DNA of 64,000 nucleotides from Methylobacter sp. (GCF_023227905.1 NZ_JALOCF010000007.1:54063-118062), one strand, 5' to 3'. Counted from the stretch's first letter, positions 7,852 through 17,073 are shown. Program-made: numbers and translations. Notes: generated by a model not told the origin, from the sequence alone.

Positions 7852-8874
7852 TTATAATTCTATACGTTCCATCAAATAGCATAAGCAATCCTGCCTGATT
7901 ACGCGCTCATCTAAGGTCAGCATCGAAGGCATAGCCGGGCGGTTAAGTATCAATTGTTGCGCATCGTTGCTGAAAAATCGGCTGGTCACATCTTCGCCTT
8001 GTTCGTTCTTGGCAATCACCGGAAGACGGCCATGATTGGTTTTTCCCAAGACAGTACCGGCTGAAATGTCGGTAAAATTCATCCGTTCCAAATCATGGTT
8101 TAAAAACAGGTCGGCAGTTTCTTCGCTGAAACTGAATGTGGCATCGTCGGCAATTGTGACTTGAGCGGCAGTGTGATAAATATCGATATCCTGTTTGGCA
8201 ATACGATGGGAAGGAATTTCCGCCAGATGCAGGCAGCTGTCGAGAAGCTCAAACGCATGTTCAGTGCCATATTCTTGACCGGGGCGGCCGCATTCCAAGG
8301 TCACGGCCGGACAAAACTCAGCGAAAGCCGCGGATTGCGTCCCTTTCGGGTGGGTGAAATGCACCAGTAGCCGCCCGAATAGCGCACCCAGCTGTAAAAA
8401 ATCGTTATCCAGCTTGTTTACGCAGGCATAGTGCGGGTTCAAGCCGGTGTTATTATGGATATCGATACTGGCAAACAGCTTGCGTTGGCGCATGGCCGCG
8501 ACGATTTGTTCCGTGATCTGCCGTTCAGGCGACTCAGGTAATGCCGTGCCGGGCCAGACCCGGTTGAAATCGGGTTGCCCATCCAATCGGCGTAAATTCA
8601 AGCGCGCCGCCTGGGTGTTGCCGAAAAAAAAACTGACCGGCCGGGGCAAGATTTGCCGATGGTATTTTTGCAATAAGCGTTGCAGGGCTAAAAAGCCGGT
8701 CGGTTCATTGCCGTGCAATAGCACAGAAACAAACAGCGTATCGGGTCGTTTGCCGGGAAGATGGAAAAGCGCAGGTTGCGGAATTAATTGATGCAGGTTT
8801 TCGGCCGAACTATCAAGCAAACCCGCAGGCAAGTCAGTGAACTGTTGAAGAGTGTTGATCAAGGTATTTCCCAT
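7852..8874 (-). CDS. Succinylglutamate desuccinylase/aspartoacylase-like M14 metallohydrolase
   Basis: A 340-residue protein with the zinc site of the AstE/AspA family: HGNEPTG (H54, E57), then DIHNNTG with the third ligand, and VTLECGRPG carrying the likely catalytic Glu. Such enzymes hydrolyse amide bonds of N-acyl amino acids or related small molecules. The start overlaps the end of the upstream GCS2-type ligase by 16 bases, so the two are translated as a unit. Convergent with the BASS gene. The natural substrate is unknown; the pairing suggests it acts on the ligase product or an analogue. Confidence 0.8.
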   Translation of the reverse strand: MGNTLINTLQQFTDLPAGLLDSSAENLHQLIPQPALFHLPGKRPDTLFVSVLLHGNEPTGFLALQRLLQKYHRQILPRPVSFFFGNTQAARLNLRRLDGQPDFNRVWPGTALPESPERQITEQIVAAMRQRKLFASIDIHNNTGLNPHYACVNKLDNDFLQLGALFGRLLVHFTHPKGTQSAAFAEFCPAVTLECGRPGQEYGTEHAFELLDSCLHLAEIPSHRIAKQDIDIYHTAAQVTIADDATFSFSEETADLFLNHDLERMNFTDISAGTVLGKTNHGRLPVIAKNEQGEDVTSRFFSNDAQQLILNRPAMPSMLTLDERVIRQDCLCYLMERIEL

Positions 8875-10295
8875 TCGCCGACCGGTCGGTTACGGCGTTG
8901 ATTATCTAAATAGCAGCGGGTCAAAGCGACAAAATCGCCTGGGTATTTTTGCATAAAACGGCGTTGCCAGATACTGCCGTTTTGCAGGCTCACAACCCGT
9001 TGGCGAATGATGTCTAAGTACAGATTGATGTCCGGTTGATTAATGTGCAGCGATTTTAGCCCCAAGGCTGCGCGCGGCAACAGCTCATTTTTCAAAAGGC
9101 TGGGCAAGCGCTGCTTTTGCTCATCAAACCAGACAATATGCGCCTCCAAGCCATAGCGGGCAGCTTGGTAGAAATTGTCCTTGGCTTGAGAAAAAGCTAA
9201 CAATGGACTTTGTTGTGTTTGCAGTTCTTCGCACAGATTTTGGCAAAGGCCATAGAAAAACGCAGCATTGGCAATGGCGTCAATCACTGTCGGTCCTGCG
9301 GAAGGCGTGCGCTGCTCGATGCGGATATGCGGCGTGCCGTCGTCATCAAAACCGATCAACGGCCGGTTCCAACGCCAGATTGTGCCGTTATGCAGGCGTA
9401 AATATTGAAAACATTCCGGTTCGGTATCAAAACATTCCGGCAGTATGATGGGGAAATGTGCCAGATTCTCAGCGAAACACTCAAAAATGGAATGGCGGGC
9501 AAAATCCGAACCAAAACCCACTCGCCATAACGGCCCTTGCGCTACGCCACCCAATCCCCCGATGCCAACCGCTTGTTCAAATATCGGAATCCGCGAGTCG
9601 TGCCATAGGTCCTTGCCAAACACAAACGGCGCATTGGCACATAAAGCGACCATCGGTGCGGAAGCAAGAATTGAGGCATTGTAATAAAAATGGGCAAGGC
9701 TCAAAGGGCATTGCAAATGCAATTGAAACGAAGTCGCCGCCGCTTCCAGCATCACGTCGTGATGATCGACTCTCAGATGCTCGTGGCCTTGAATGTCCAG
9801 ATGAATCGGCCTGTTGCGTGTTTTCAGGATTTGCTCATTGAGTGCCCGGTAACGGTTCATATCCGACAAATTGCCAAGATGAAGATCATCCAGCCGAAGC
9901 GTGGGCAAAGAGCCGATCATCAATAGATGGAGCTGCATTTTTCGGGCATGTTGCTCGGCTTGCTGCCAAGTGCCGAGCAAACCATTATTCAGCTGGATCA
10001 GCGCATTGCCCGCTAAAGGAATAGGCGGCGTATTGAACTCAACATTAAATTTGGCCAGTTCGGCGCTCGCTAATGGGTTGTTGAAGGATGATAGATAGCT
10101 TGCATTGCATGGCGCAGGGCGCATGTCATCACCCAGTAACCATGCCTCGATTTCAAAACCGGCAATGGGGCCGTGCTCTGAGCATGCGCCTTTCGTTATC
10201 AATTGTTCCAGTAGCTGGGTTTCTATTGCCAAGCGCTGCCGGAAGAGCTCGAAATCAGCTGGTTGGTAAAACTCGGTATGAACTTCTTGACCCAT
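8859..10295 (-). CDS. Glutamate-cysteine ligase family 2 (GCS2-like) carboxylate-amine ligase
   Basis: A protein of about 478 residues. The N-terminal part contains GPIAGFEIEAWLL and KFNVEFNTPP, the central part HLDIQGHEHLRVDHHDVMLEAAATSFQLHLQ, and the C-terminal part HIRIEQRTPSAGPTVIDAIANAAFFYGL; these resemble the ATP-dependent gamma-glutamyl ligase fold of PF04107. The ATG at 10295 has GGGAGA about eight bases upstream, making it a better start than the frame opening at 10316. First gene of a two-gene unit with the overlapping M14 hydrolase. The acceptor substrate is not deducible; a true glutathione-synthesis GshA would not normally be paired this way. Confidence 0.75.
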   Translation of the reverse strand: MGQEVHTEFYQPADFELFRQRLAIETQLLEQLITKGACSEHGPIAGFEIEAWLLGDDMRPAPCNASYLSSFNNPLASAELAKFNVEFNTPPIPLAGNALIQLNNGLLGTWQQAEQHARKMQLHLLMIGSLPTLRLDDLHLGNLSDMNRYRALNEQILKTRNRPIHLDIQGHEHLRVDHHDVMLEAAATSFQLHLQCPLSLAHFYYNASILASAPMVALCANAPFVFGKDLWHDSRIPIFEQAVGIGGLGGVAQGPLWRVGFGSDFARHSIFECFAENLAHFPIILPECFDTEPECFQYLRLHNGTIWRWNRPLIGFDDDGTPHIRIEQRTPSAGPTVIDAIANAAFFYGLCQNLCEELQTQQSPLLAFSQAKDNFYQAARYGLEAHIVWFDEQKQRLPSLLKNELLPRAALGLKSLHINQPDINLYLDIIRQRVVSLQNGSIWQRRFMQKYPGDFVALTRCYLDNQRRNRPVGEWEIP

Positions 10296-10316
10296 GATAA
10301 TTCTCCCGGATAACAA

Positions 10317-10802
10317 ACGTAGCTTTAAGCACGGCGTAAATTATGCTGTCAGGATAATCACAGTTGGGGGTGGTATCAAGCGATAGGTTTAATACGGAAA
10401 TATTGGGCTTCATTTGCAACCGGCATCTGCTCCTGCGTTGCCTGCATGGACAGATTTTGCTCCTCGGCAATTGCTCCTGCATTGTTAAGCTAAATTACTA
10501 AGCTACAGATATTCAAAAAATCTATAAGGTAGGGTACGCATCGAGTACAGTTTTCAAAGTTTCCGTTAATTTGAATCCACAAAAATGGTACGCGATGCGT
10601 GTCCTACAGGGCATTATTCGATTTTTTCACTGAAGCGCCAAGATTCACTGTGTGAAAATAAAACCGTTTATAAAGACAGGACTGATCGGTATTTTTGCTA
10701 CAAAAAATTGCTTAATGTGTAGCTAAGTCTCCTCTGATGCGCTTTCGCAAATAAAGTTAAGTCAATGTCCGCAACGATCTATTAATGGTTGAAACATAGG
10801 TT
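10317..10802. other. 486-base intergenic region with one dispersed repeat
   Basis: Besides the palindromic element at 10529-10607 no convincing gene was found. Short frames here are interrupted and lack ribosome sites. It separates the GCS2-type gene (its promoter should lie near 10320-10400) from the small secreted protein. Confidence 0.5.
10529..10607. repeat. Dispersed palindromic repeat, family A, copy 1
   Basis: The left arm is GTAGGGTACGCATCGAGTAC (10529-10548); the right arm begins GGTACGCGATGCGTG and ends CCTAC at 10607. The arms are imperfect inverted copies separated by about 38 bases. The spacer, with TTTTCAAAGTTTC, is shared with copy 2 at 11460, showing common descent and not only similar arms. 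Confidence 0.8.
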
Positions 10803-11060
10803 TTATTGTTTAGTAGAGTCATTAGGCGAGTTTTTAGACTCGCTGGTTGTTTTGTCATTTTGTTTTATCAGACGGTAAAACGTATTGGTATCTGTGTAAC
10901 CGGAATGGTAGTCGTAGACCGATATATCATCATCTACGACTAACTTAATTTCAGTATTATTTTTAGCATCCCCTCTGGAATCGGCAAAAACGGGCGTTGC
11001 AAGACCCGAAGCAAAAATTGCCAATACGCAAATTTTTACTTTTTTATCGAATGTATCCAT
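10803..11060 (-). CDS. Small secreted hypothetical protein
   Basis: About 85 residues from the ATG at 11060, which has AGAGGTG six bases upstream. It begins MDTFDKKVK followed by a hydrophobic stretch ending ATPVFADS, a signal peptide with predicted cleavage after VFA. The mature part of about 55 residues is hydrophilic and rich in Asp, Asn, Thr, Ser and Lys (DISVYDYHSGYTDTNTFYR). No family recognised. It stands alone between two repeat-rich spacers. Confidence 0.6.
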   Translation of the reverse strand: MDTFDKKVKICVLAIFASGLATPVFADSRGDAKNNTEIKLVVDDDISVYDYHSGYTDTNTFYRLIKQNDKTTSESKNSPNDSTKQ

Positions 11061-11763
11061 AGTGATCACCTCTGTAAGTTAATCAGTGAATCTTGGCGTT
11101 TAAGAGATTACCAGATTGCCTAACATATTAATATTACAGAAATATGACAATTTTAATAAAATAAATATCAATTAAAATCAATAGTCTATGGGTAATGCGG
11201 AGCGATTAAAAGAATAATGAAGCTAAGCAACTGCTACAGGTTGAGCACTGTGAAGTGTTGTAGGGTAGTTTCGCTCCAGCAAACCGCCACATGAAAATTC
11301 AACGGAGATAAACAGAAAAATTTCGGTTTGAAAAGACTGAGTAGGAAGATTTAAAGCGCCGTTCATGGTGGGGATTGCTGTGCGAAATCGGCTTACAGCC
11401 TTGGCGGCTGCCAAAGTTCTGTTGCGTTTCGCTGGGCCGTAGGTGCGATTAGCGCAGTAGTAGGGTACGCATCGCGTACCGTTTTCAAAGTTTCCCGTTA
11501 AACCGAATCCCAAAAAATGGTTACCCTACAGGGCTTATTACATCCATTCTGGAACATAAGCTCATACCGTGCGTAATTACTTTTAACATAAGGTTTCTGG
11601 ATAAATGTGTTATTAATTGAAAGAAGCTATTCAGCAGCCGGCCGGAGAGCGTACGGATGCCAAAAGCAGGTGCGTCTTGTCTTATGCTGAAACCTTCGGC
11701 TCTGGACAATGATTAAAAATTAGACTAGATTCCTTTCATCAACTAACTATAGGCGGGGGGATT
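11061..11763. other. 703-base intergenic region with degenerate repeats
   Basis: No convincing gene. It holds a truncated family A repeat (11460-11529) immediately preceded by GTAGGTGCGATTAGCGCAG, another arm-like sequence of the kind seen in bacterial repeat elements. Frames at 11223-11513 and 11521-11709 on the minus strand run through repeats and lack ribosome sites. Confidence 0.5.
11460..11529. repeat. Dispersed palindromic repeat, family A, copy 2 (right arm truncated)
   Basis: The left arm GTAGGGTACGCATCGCGTAC is intact (11460-11479). The right arm is reduced to GGTTACCCTAC (11519-11529), consistent with loss of about ten central bases. The spacer matches copy 1. Confidence 0.75.
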
Positions 11764-12198
11764 ATGAAAAAATTGACCAGCTTGTTTGTTCTAGTATCGT
11801 TAATCTCTTGCTCCACGGTAGCACCCTCGCGAAACGTCGAGGAAGTACAGCCTGGCTTTGTAATGATGGATGTCCTGTTTTACCGGCCCGTGGGTTTGAT
11901 CGCGACAGTTGTTGGTACCGGATTATATGTCGGGATAAGCCCCTTTACGGCCCTGGCTTCCATACCTGAACCACACGATGCGTTTGTCAAAACCGGCAAG
12001 ATTCTCGTTCTCTCGCCCGCCAACTATACTTTTGTGAGGCCATTAGGTGACCGAAGCTTTCCTTATAAGTTGCCGCGGTATAAACATAGTCTGGTTGAAA
12101 GCCAGAGTGACGCCCAAACCTCTACTATGGCTGTGAAACCCGTGCCAGGCCCCGTACCTCCCAAAGCACCAGCAGTGCAGCCGCCGCGTTATCCCTGA
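11764..12198 (+). CDS. Putative lipoprotein, hypothetical
   Basis: A 144-residue protein with a signal peptide ending in the lipobox LISC (Cys16), so it should be lipid-anchored. A hydrophobic glycine-rich segment (VGLIATVVGTGLYVGISPFTALAS, about residues 40-63) could be a membrane-active hairpin. The C-terminus is proline-rich (VPGPVPPKAPAVQPPRYP). The ribosome site GGGGGG is close to the ATG. Similar small lipoproteins occur in gammaproteobacteria, but I do not recognise a characterised one. Convergent with uvrA and shares a terminator-like hairpin. Confidence 0.7.
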   Translation: MKKLTSLFVLVSLISCSTVAPSRNVEEVQPGFVMMDVLFYRPVGLIATVVGTGLYVGISPFTALASIPEPHDAFVKTGKILVLSPANYTFVRPLGDRSFPYKLPRYKHSLVESQSDAQTSTMAVKPVPGPVPPKAPAVQPPRYP

Positions 12199-12232
12199 TG
12201 CGGGCTAATAAAGGACAGCCTCATCAGGTTTT
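12194..12232. terminator. Probable shared terminator between the lipoprotein gene and uvrA
   Basis: CCTGATG (12194-12200) pairs with CATCAGG (12222-12228), with an inner GGCT/AGCC pair, followed on the plus strand by TTTTAT. The lipoprotein stop codon lies within the left arm. Symmetry would let it serve both convergent genes, although the minus-strand T-run is poor. Confidence 0.5.
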
Positions 12233-12246
12233 ATAACTCCCACGCA

Positions 12247-15063
12247 TTATTCATAAAACCGCTTCAAATACTCCCCGGTATGCGAAGCTTTATTTTCGGA
12301 AACCTGCTTAGGCGTGCCTTCTGCAACCAACGTTCCACCGCCGTCACCGCCTTCGGGTCCCATGTCGATGATCCAGTCCGCGGTTTTTATGACATCCAGG
12401 TTGTGCTCGATGACAATCACGGTATTGCCGTGATCGCGCAGGGTGTGCAACACGTTCAGCAATTGCTTGATGTCATGGAAATGCAGGCCGGTGGTCGGTT
12501 CATCCAGTATATACAGGGTCTTGCCGGTGTCGCGTTTGGACAGTTCTTTGGCGAGCTTGACGCGTTGCGCTTCGCCGCCGGACAGCGTGGTCGCGTTTTG
12601 GCCCAGGGTGATGTAACTCAGGCCGACTTCAACCAATGTATGCAGCTTGCGGGCCAGCACCGGCACCGGGCTGAAAAAATCGGCCGCGTCTTCGACGGTC
12701 ATGTCCAGCACTTCATGGATGGTTTTTCCTTTGTAGCGTATCTCCAGCGTTTCGCGGTTATAACGTTTGCCGTGGCAACTGTCGCAATTGACGAAAATAT
12801 CCGGCAAGAAATGCATCTCGACTTTAATCACACCGTCGCCTTTGCAGGCTTCACAGCGGCCGCCTTTGACGTTAAAGCTGAACCGGCCGGGCGAATAACC
12901 GCGCGATCTTGCTTCGGGCGTCGCTGAAAACAATTCGCGTATCGGCGTGAACAGGCCGGTGTAAGTGGCCGGATTCGATCTGGGCGTACGGCCAATCGGG
13001 CTTTGGTCGATATCGACGACTTTATCGAAATGTTCCAGGCCTTCTATTGCATCGCAGGGAGCGGGAATGACGCCGGCACGGTTGATTAACCGCGCCGCAT
13101 GACAGTACAAAGTGTCGTTGATCAGCGTCGATTTGCCGGAACCGGATACGCCGGTTATGCAGGTCAGCAAGCCGATCGGGAATGAAATGTCGACATTTTT
13201 CAGGTTGTTGCCGCGGGCATTGCGGATGACAATCTGTTTGTCTTTATCGACGGGCGTCAGTTTTTCGGGCACGGTAATGCCGACTTTTCCCGATAAATAT
13301 TGACCGGTCAGTGAGGCAGGAGTATTGATGATGTCTTCCAGTGTGCCTTGGGCGATGATCTGGCCGCCATGTACCCCGGCGCCGGGGCCTATATCGACAA
13401 TATGCTGAGCCGAGCGGATTGCGTCTTCGTCATGCTCGACCACGATCACGGTATTGCCGAGGTCGCGCAGCCGGAACAGAGTGTTTAGCAAGCGTTGGTT
13501 GTCGCGTTGGTGCAAGCCTATCGACGGCTCATCCAACACATACATCACGCCGACCAGCCCCGCGCCGATCTGGCTGGCAAGGCGGATGCGCTGCGCTTCG
13601 CCGCCGGAAAGGGTGTCCGCGCTACGGTCCAGCGTTAAGTAGTCGAGGCCGACATTGACTAAAAACTCCAGCCGCTCCTGGATTTCCTTGACAATTTTTA
13701 TCGCGACTTCACCGCGTTTACCGGGTAAATGAAGATGCGCAAAAAAGTCCAGGGATTTGCGGATCGGGAAACGGGTCAGGTGGTGCAGCGGCAAATCTTC
13801 GACAAACACGTTTCTGGCGGAAACATTCAGCCTCGCGCCCTCGCAATCGTTACACGGTTTTTGGGATAGATATTTGGCCAGTTCATCGCGCACCAGTTGC
13901 GAATCGGTTTCGTGATAACGCCGGTCCATGTTGGCGACGATGCCTTCAAAGGTGTGGCGTCTTTTTTTGACCGAGCCGGTTCCGGTCATGAATTTGAATT
14001 CAATCGTTTCGTGGCCGCTGCCGTATAGAATGATGTCCTGGTGTTTCTTGGACAGTTCCGAGAACGGCGCTTCCGGGTCGAAGCTATAATGCCGGGCCAA
14101 TGAGCAGATCAGTTGGTAATAATAGGCGTTGCGCCGGTCCCAGCCTCGAATCGCGCCCCCGGCCAGGCTGATGTCGGGGTTGTGGATAATCAGTTCGGGA
14201 TCGAAATGCTGACGTACACCTAGCCCGTCGCAACTGCCGCATGCGCCCTTGGGGTTGTTGAACGAGAAAATTCGCGGTTCCAGTTCGGACAGGCTGTAGC
14301 CGCAATGAGGGCAGGCGTAGCGCTCGGAAAACATCAATTCGGTCGCGTCATCGATGCAGGCGGCGATCGCGATGCCGTCGGCAATGCGTAGAGCCGTTTC
14401 AAAAGATTCGGATAAGCGCAAGGCGATATCTTCGCGAATCTTGAAACGGTCGACGATGACTTCAATGGTATGTTTCTTTTTCAAATCCAGCGTTGGCGTC
14501 TCGTCCAGGTCGTACACCGTGCCGTCGATACGGGCGCGGATGAAGCCTTGGGCGCGCAGGTCATCGAGCAACTGGATATACTCGCCCTTGCGGTCGTTGA
14601 CCACCGGAGCCAGCAGCATCCAACGCTGATCCTGAGGTTGCGAGAGTACATGGTCAACCATCTGGCTGACGGTTTGCGCTTCCAGTGAAACCTGGTGTTC
14701 AGGGCAACGCGGCGTACCTGCACGGGCATAGAGCAGTCTTAAATAATCGTAGATTTCGGTGATGGTGCCGACGGTGGAGCGTGGATTGTGCGAGGTGGAT
14801 TTTTGTTCGATGGAAATAGCCGGGGACAAGCCTTCTATATGGTCGACATCGGGCTTTTCCATCATCGACAAGAACTGGCGGGCGTAAGTGGACAACGATT
14901 CCACATAGCGCCGTTGGCCTTCGGCATAAATGGTGTCGAAAGCGAGCGACGATTTACCCGAACCGGACAGTCCTGTGATAATAATGAGTTGATCCCTGGG
15001 TAGGTCAAGATCGATGTTTTTCAGGTTATGGGTTCTGGCGCCACGAATGCTGATCGTATCCAT
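12247..15063 (-). CDS. uvrA: Excinuclease ABC subunit A
   Basis: A 938-residue protein, the normal length for UvrA, the damage-recognition ATPase of nucleotide excision repair. It shows two ABC ATPase halves with Walker A GLSGSGKSS and GVSGSGKST, signature segments DTLSGGEAQRIRLASQIG and TTLSGGEAQRVKLAKELS, and two zinc modules (CPHCG...CGSC; CEAC...CDSCHGKRY). The start MDTISIRGARTHNLKNIDLD is canonical. I saw no CTGT-N8-ACAG LexA box in the short upstream region, so SOS control by that type of operator is not evident. Confidence 0.97.
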   Translation of the reverse strand: MDTISIRGARTHNLKNIDLDLPRDQLIIITGLSGSGKSSLAFDTIYAEGQRRYVESLSTYARQFLSMMEKPDVDHIEGLSPAISIEQKSTSHNPRSTVGTITEIYDYLRLLYARAGTPRCPEHQVSLEAQTVSQMVDHVLSQPQDQRWMLLAPVVNDRKGEYIQLLDDLRAQGFIRARIDGTVYDLDETPTLDLKKKHTIEVIVDRFKIREDIALRLSESFETALRIADGIAIAACIDDATELMFSERYACPHCGYSLSELEPRIFSFNNPKGACGSCDGLGVRQHFDPELIIHNPDISLAGGAIRGWDRRNAYYYQLICSLARHYSFDPEAPFSELSKKHQDIILYGSGHETIEFKFMTGTGSVKKRRHTFEGIVANMDRRYHETDSQLVRDELAKYLSQKPCNDCEGARLNVSARNVFVEDLPLHHLTRFPIRKSLDFFAHLHLPGKRGEVAIKIVKEIQERLEFLVNVGLDYLTLDRSADTLSGGEAQRIRLASQIGAGLVGVMYVLDEPSIGLHQRDNQRLLNTLFRLRDLGNTVIVVEHDEDAIRSAQHIVDIGPGAGVHGGQIIAQGTLEDIINTPASLTGQYLSGKVGITVPEKLTPVDKDKQIVIRNARGNNLKNVDISFPIGLLTCITGVSGSGKSTLINDTLYCHAARLINRAGVIPAPCDAIEGLEHFDKVVDIDQSPIGRTPRSNPATYTGLFTPIRELFSATPEARSRGYSPGRFSFNVKGGRCEACKGDGVIKVEMHFLPDIFVNCDSCHGKRYNRETLEIRYKGKTIHEVLDMTVEDAADFFSPVPVLARKLHTLVEVGLSYITLGQNATTLSGGEAQRVKLAKELSKRDTGKTLYILDEPTTGLHFHDIKQLLNVLHTLRDHGNTVIVIEHNLDVIKTADWIIDMGPEGGDGGGTLVAEGTPKQVSENKASHTGEYLKRFYE

Positions 15064-15165
15064 TAATTAAGTCCGGCAATTTCAACAACTCTATAATATA
15101 CGTTCAAAGTTATCCTAATACAAACAACGCACTTCGCTACATTCTTACTATTAACCGTTTAAATA

Positions 15166-15492
15166 ATGATCGCCACATTAAATTCATTCATATTCCAATA
15201 CATCAAATTTATAGAAATGCTTGGCGTGCTGATGCGCATTTTCAGCTTTTCGCTGGTCAGTTGGCTGGGGCCGGAAAGTCCGTTTCTGTTCGTCTGGGCT
15301 TTTAATACCACCGATGCGGTGATTCTTTCCTGGTGCTCCATACTCAAAAAGGATAACGCCTATACCTTGCTGAACGTGTTCTGGATTATGGTCGGCGTTA
15401 TCGGCATGGTTAGGGCCAGTCAAATTTCAGTCATTGATTTTAAAACCGCCGGGCTGCAATTCTTAACGCAGGTCATGGCGCTGGTTAGTTAA
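15166..15492 (+). CDS. Small hypothetical membrane protein
   Basis: 108 residues with about three hydrophobic segments (around 19-45, 48-60 and 68-84), a charged turn SILKKDNAYT, then LLNVFWIMVGVIGMVRAS. Composition and codon use look genuine, but there is no clear ribosome site at 15166; an internal ATG at 15217 (MLGVLM) is an alternative. Divergent from uvrA. I do not recognise a family. Confidence 0.55.
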   Translation: MIATLNSFIFQYIKFIEMLGVLMRIFSFSLVSWLGPESPFLFVWAFNTTDAVILSWCSILKKDNAYTLLNVFWIMVGVIGMVRASQISVIDFKTAGLQFLTQVMALVS

Positions 15493-15538
15493 GCGGCAAT
15501 TCAAGCACAATTGAGCAAATGCGCTGAACAAAGCTTGT

Positions 15539-15544
15539 TATAAT
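15539..15544 (+). promoter_or_regulatory. Putative extended -10 promoter for the MFS gene
   Basis: TGTTATAAT gives an extended -10 (TG-N-TATAAT), with a weak TTGAGC 22 bases upstream. It lies upstream of the family A repeat, placing that palindrome in the 5' untranslated leader of the MFS transporter. Confidence 0.4.
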
Positions 15545-15580
15545 GCACGGCATAAAATAGTGAGATAAACCACTGAGTTA

Positions 15581-15644
15581 GTAGGGTACGCCTCGCGTAC
15601 CTTTTACTGAGAATGAGAACAACGGTACGCGATGCGTACCCTAC
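15581..15644. repeat. Dispersed palindromic repeat, family A, copy 3
   Basis: Arms GTAGGGTACGCCTCGCGTAC (15581-15600) and its near-perfect inverted copy (15624-15644, ending GCGTACCCTAC) are separated by 22 bases, forming a strong hairpin. The spacer differs from copies 1 and 2. It sits 47 bases before the MFS start. Confidence 0.85.
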
Positions 15645-15690
15645 ATTTTTTAAAATTCTGGTCAAAAAGGAGAAGCTGGTTTTGACAACA

Positions 15691-17073
15691 ATGCAGGACA
15701 TTACGAGTTCGATGACATCATCGGAAAAACGCGCCACATGGTCGTTGGCAGGCATTTACGCTTTGCGGATGCTGGGGTTATTTATGATTTTGCCGGTGTT
15801 ATCTTTATTCGCCGAGCAGCTTGAGGGTTCAACGCCTGCACTGATCGGCCTGGCGATGAGTATTTACGGATTGCCCCAGGTTCTGTTGCAAATCCCCTTT
15901 GGTCTGATGTCTGACCGCTTCGGCCGTAAAAAAATCATTATCATCGGCTTGGTGCTGTTTTTTATCGGTAGCGTGATTGCGGCGCTGTCGACCAGCATTT
16001 ACGGGGTTCTGGCGGGCAGGGCTTTTCAGGGCGCAGGTGCGGTTTCGGCGGTTATCATGGCGCTGGTGGCCGATCTGACGCAGGAAGTTCACCGCACCAA
16101 GGCCATGGCGATTATCGGAATCAGCATCGGCGGATCGTTTGGCGTCGGCATTGTCGCCGGGCCTATTATTTCCGGATTCGGCGGAGTGCAGGGTGTTTTT
16201 GGCGTCACTGCGGTGCTTACGCTCCTGGCTATTTTAGCGATTATTTATATCGTTCCGAACCCCCAGCAATCCAAATTGCACCGGGATGCGGAGTTCGTTC
16301 CTGAAGAAGCGATGCAGGTGCTGAAAAATCCTGATTTATTGCGCCTGAATTACGGCATTTTTACCTTGCACCTGATTTTAATGGCTATCTTTGTGGTGGT
16401 TCCTTCGTTGATGCGTAACGCTGGATTAGTAGCCGGACATGAATGGCAGGTTTATTTGCCCGTTTTCGCGATTTCAATGGCATTCGCGGTGCCGTTCATT
16501 ATCCTGGCGGAAAAGAAACGCAAGATGAAGCAGGTGTTTTTGGGAGCCATCGCGGTGTTGGTGTTGGCTGAACTGGGCTTATCGGCCGTTCATCAAAATT
16601 TGCTCGGAATTATAGGCTTTTTGTGGCTGTTTTTTTGCGGCTTCAACCTGCTGGAAGCAACCCTGCCTTCCTTAATATCCAAGACAGCGCCAGCTGACTT
16701 GAAAGGCACGGCAATGGGCGCTTATTCAAGCTCGCAGTTCATGGGGCTTTTTATGGGCGGGCTGGTCGGCGGCTGGTTTAACGGCGAATTCGGGGTTACC
16801 GCGGTGTTTTTATTCTGCGCCGCCGCCGCATTCAGCTGGCTGGCGGTATCCTTATGGATGAAGCCGCCGCGGTATGTGGCAAATCTGCTTATTTCGCTAG
16901 AAAAGCTCAGTGAGCAAGGCGCCAATGAGTTTGTTGCCGAAACGCTTAAGATCAGCGGCGTAGAGGATGTTACCTTGCATTATGAAGAGGGCTTGGTTTA
17001 TCTTAAGGTTGATAATCAGAAACTTGATAAAGGCCAATTACAACGTCTGGTCACTCAGTACGTCAATGCGTAA
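15691..17073 (+). CDS. YajR-like major facilitator superfamily transporter with C-terminal soluble domain
   Basis: About 460 residues: twelve hydrophobic segments with the MFS motif DRFGRKKIIIIG between helices 2 and 3, then a soluble tail of about 70 residues (VAETLKISGVEDVTLHYEEGLVYLKV) with a ferredoxin-like alternation of strands and helices. This matches E. coli YajR, whose C-terminal YAM domain is similar. The frame opens at 15613 inside a repeat, but AAGGAG at 15667 points to a TTG at 15682 or the ATG at 15691; MTSSEKRATWSLAGIYALRM is the usual N-terminal motif. Efflux of an unknown drug or metabolite is inferred. ssb follows after 25 bases. Confidence 0.87.
   Translation: MQDITSSMTSSEKRATWSLAGIYALRMLGLFMILPVLSLFAEQLEGSTPALIGLAMSIYGLPQVLLQIPFGLMSDRFGRKKIIIIGLVLFFIGSVIAALSTSIYGVLAGRAFQGAGAVSAVIMALVADLTQEVHRTKAMAIIGISIGGSFGVGIVAGPIISGFGGVQGVFGVTAVLTLLAILAIIYIVPNPQQSKLHRDAEFVPEEAMQVLKNPDLLRLNYGIFTLHLILMAIFVVVPSLMRNAGLVAGHEWQVYLPVFAISMAFAVPFIILAEKKRKMKQVFLGAIAVLVLAELGLSAVHQNLLGIIGFLWLFFCGFNLLEATLPSLISKTAPADLKGTAMGAYSSSQFMGLFMGGLVGGWFNGEFGVTAVFLFCAAAAFSWLAVSLWMKPPRYVANLLISLEKLSEQGANEFVAETLKISGVEDVTLHYEEGLVYLKVDNQKLDKGQLQRLVTQYVNA

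Noticed and set aside
11223..11513. A 96-codon minus-strand frame
   Set aside because: Runs through a family A repeat and degenerate intergenic DNA; no ribosome site.
12280..12927. A 215-codon open frame opposite uvrA
   Set aside because: It is the complementary frame of a highly conserved gene with high GC at third positions; no ribosome site and no family resemblance.
15064..15165. LexA box between uvrA and the small membrane protein
   Set aside because: No CTGT-N8-ACAG or close variant was found in the spacer.
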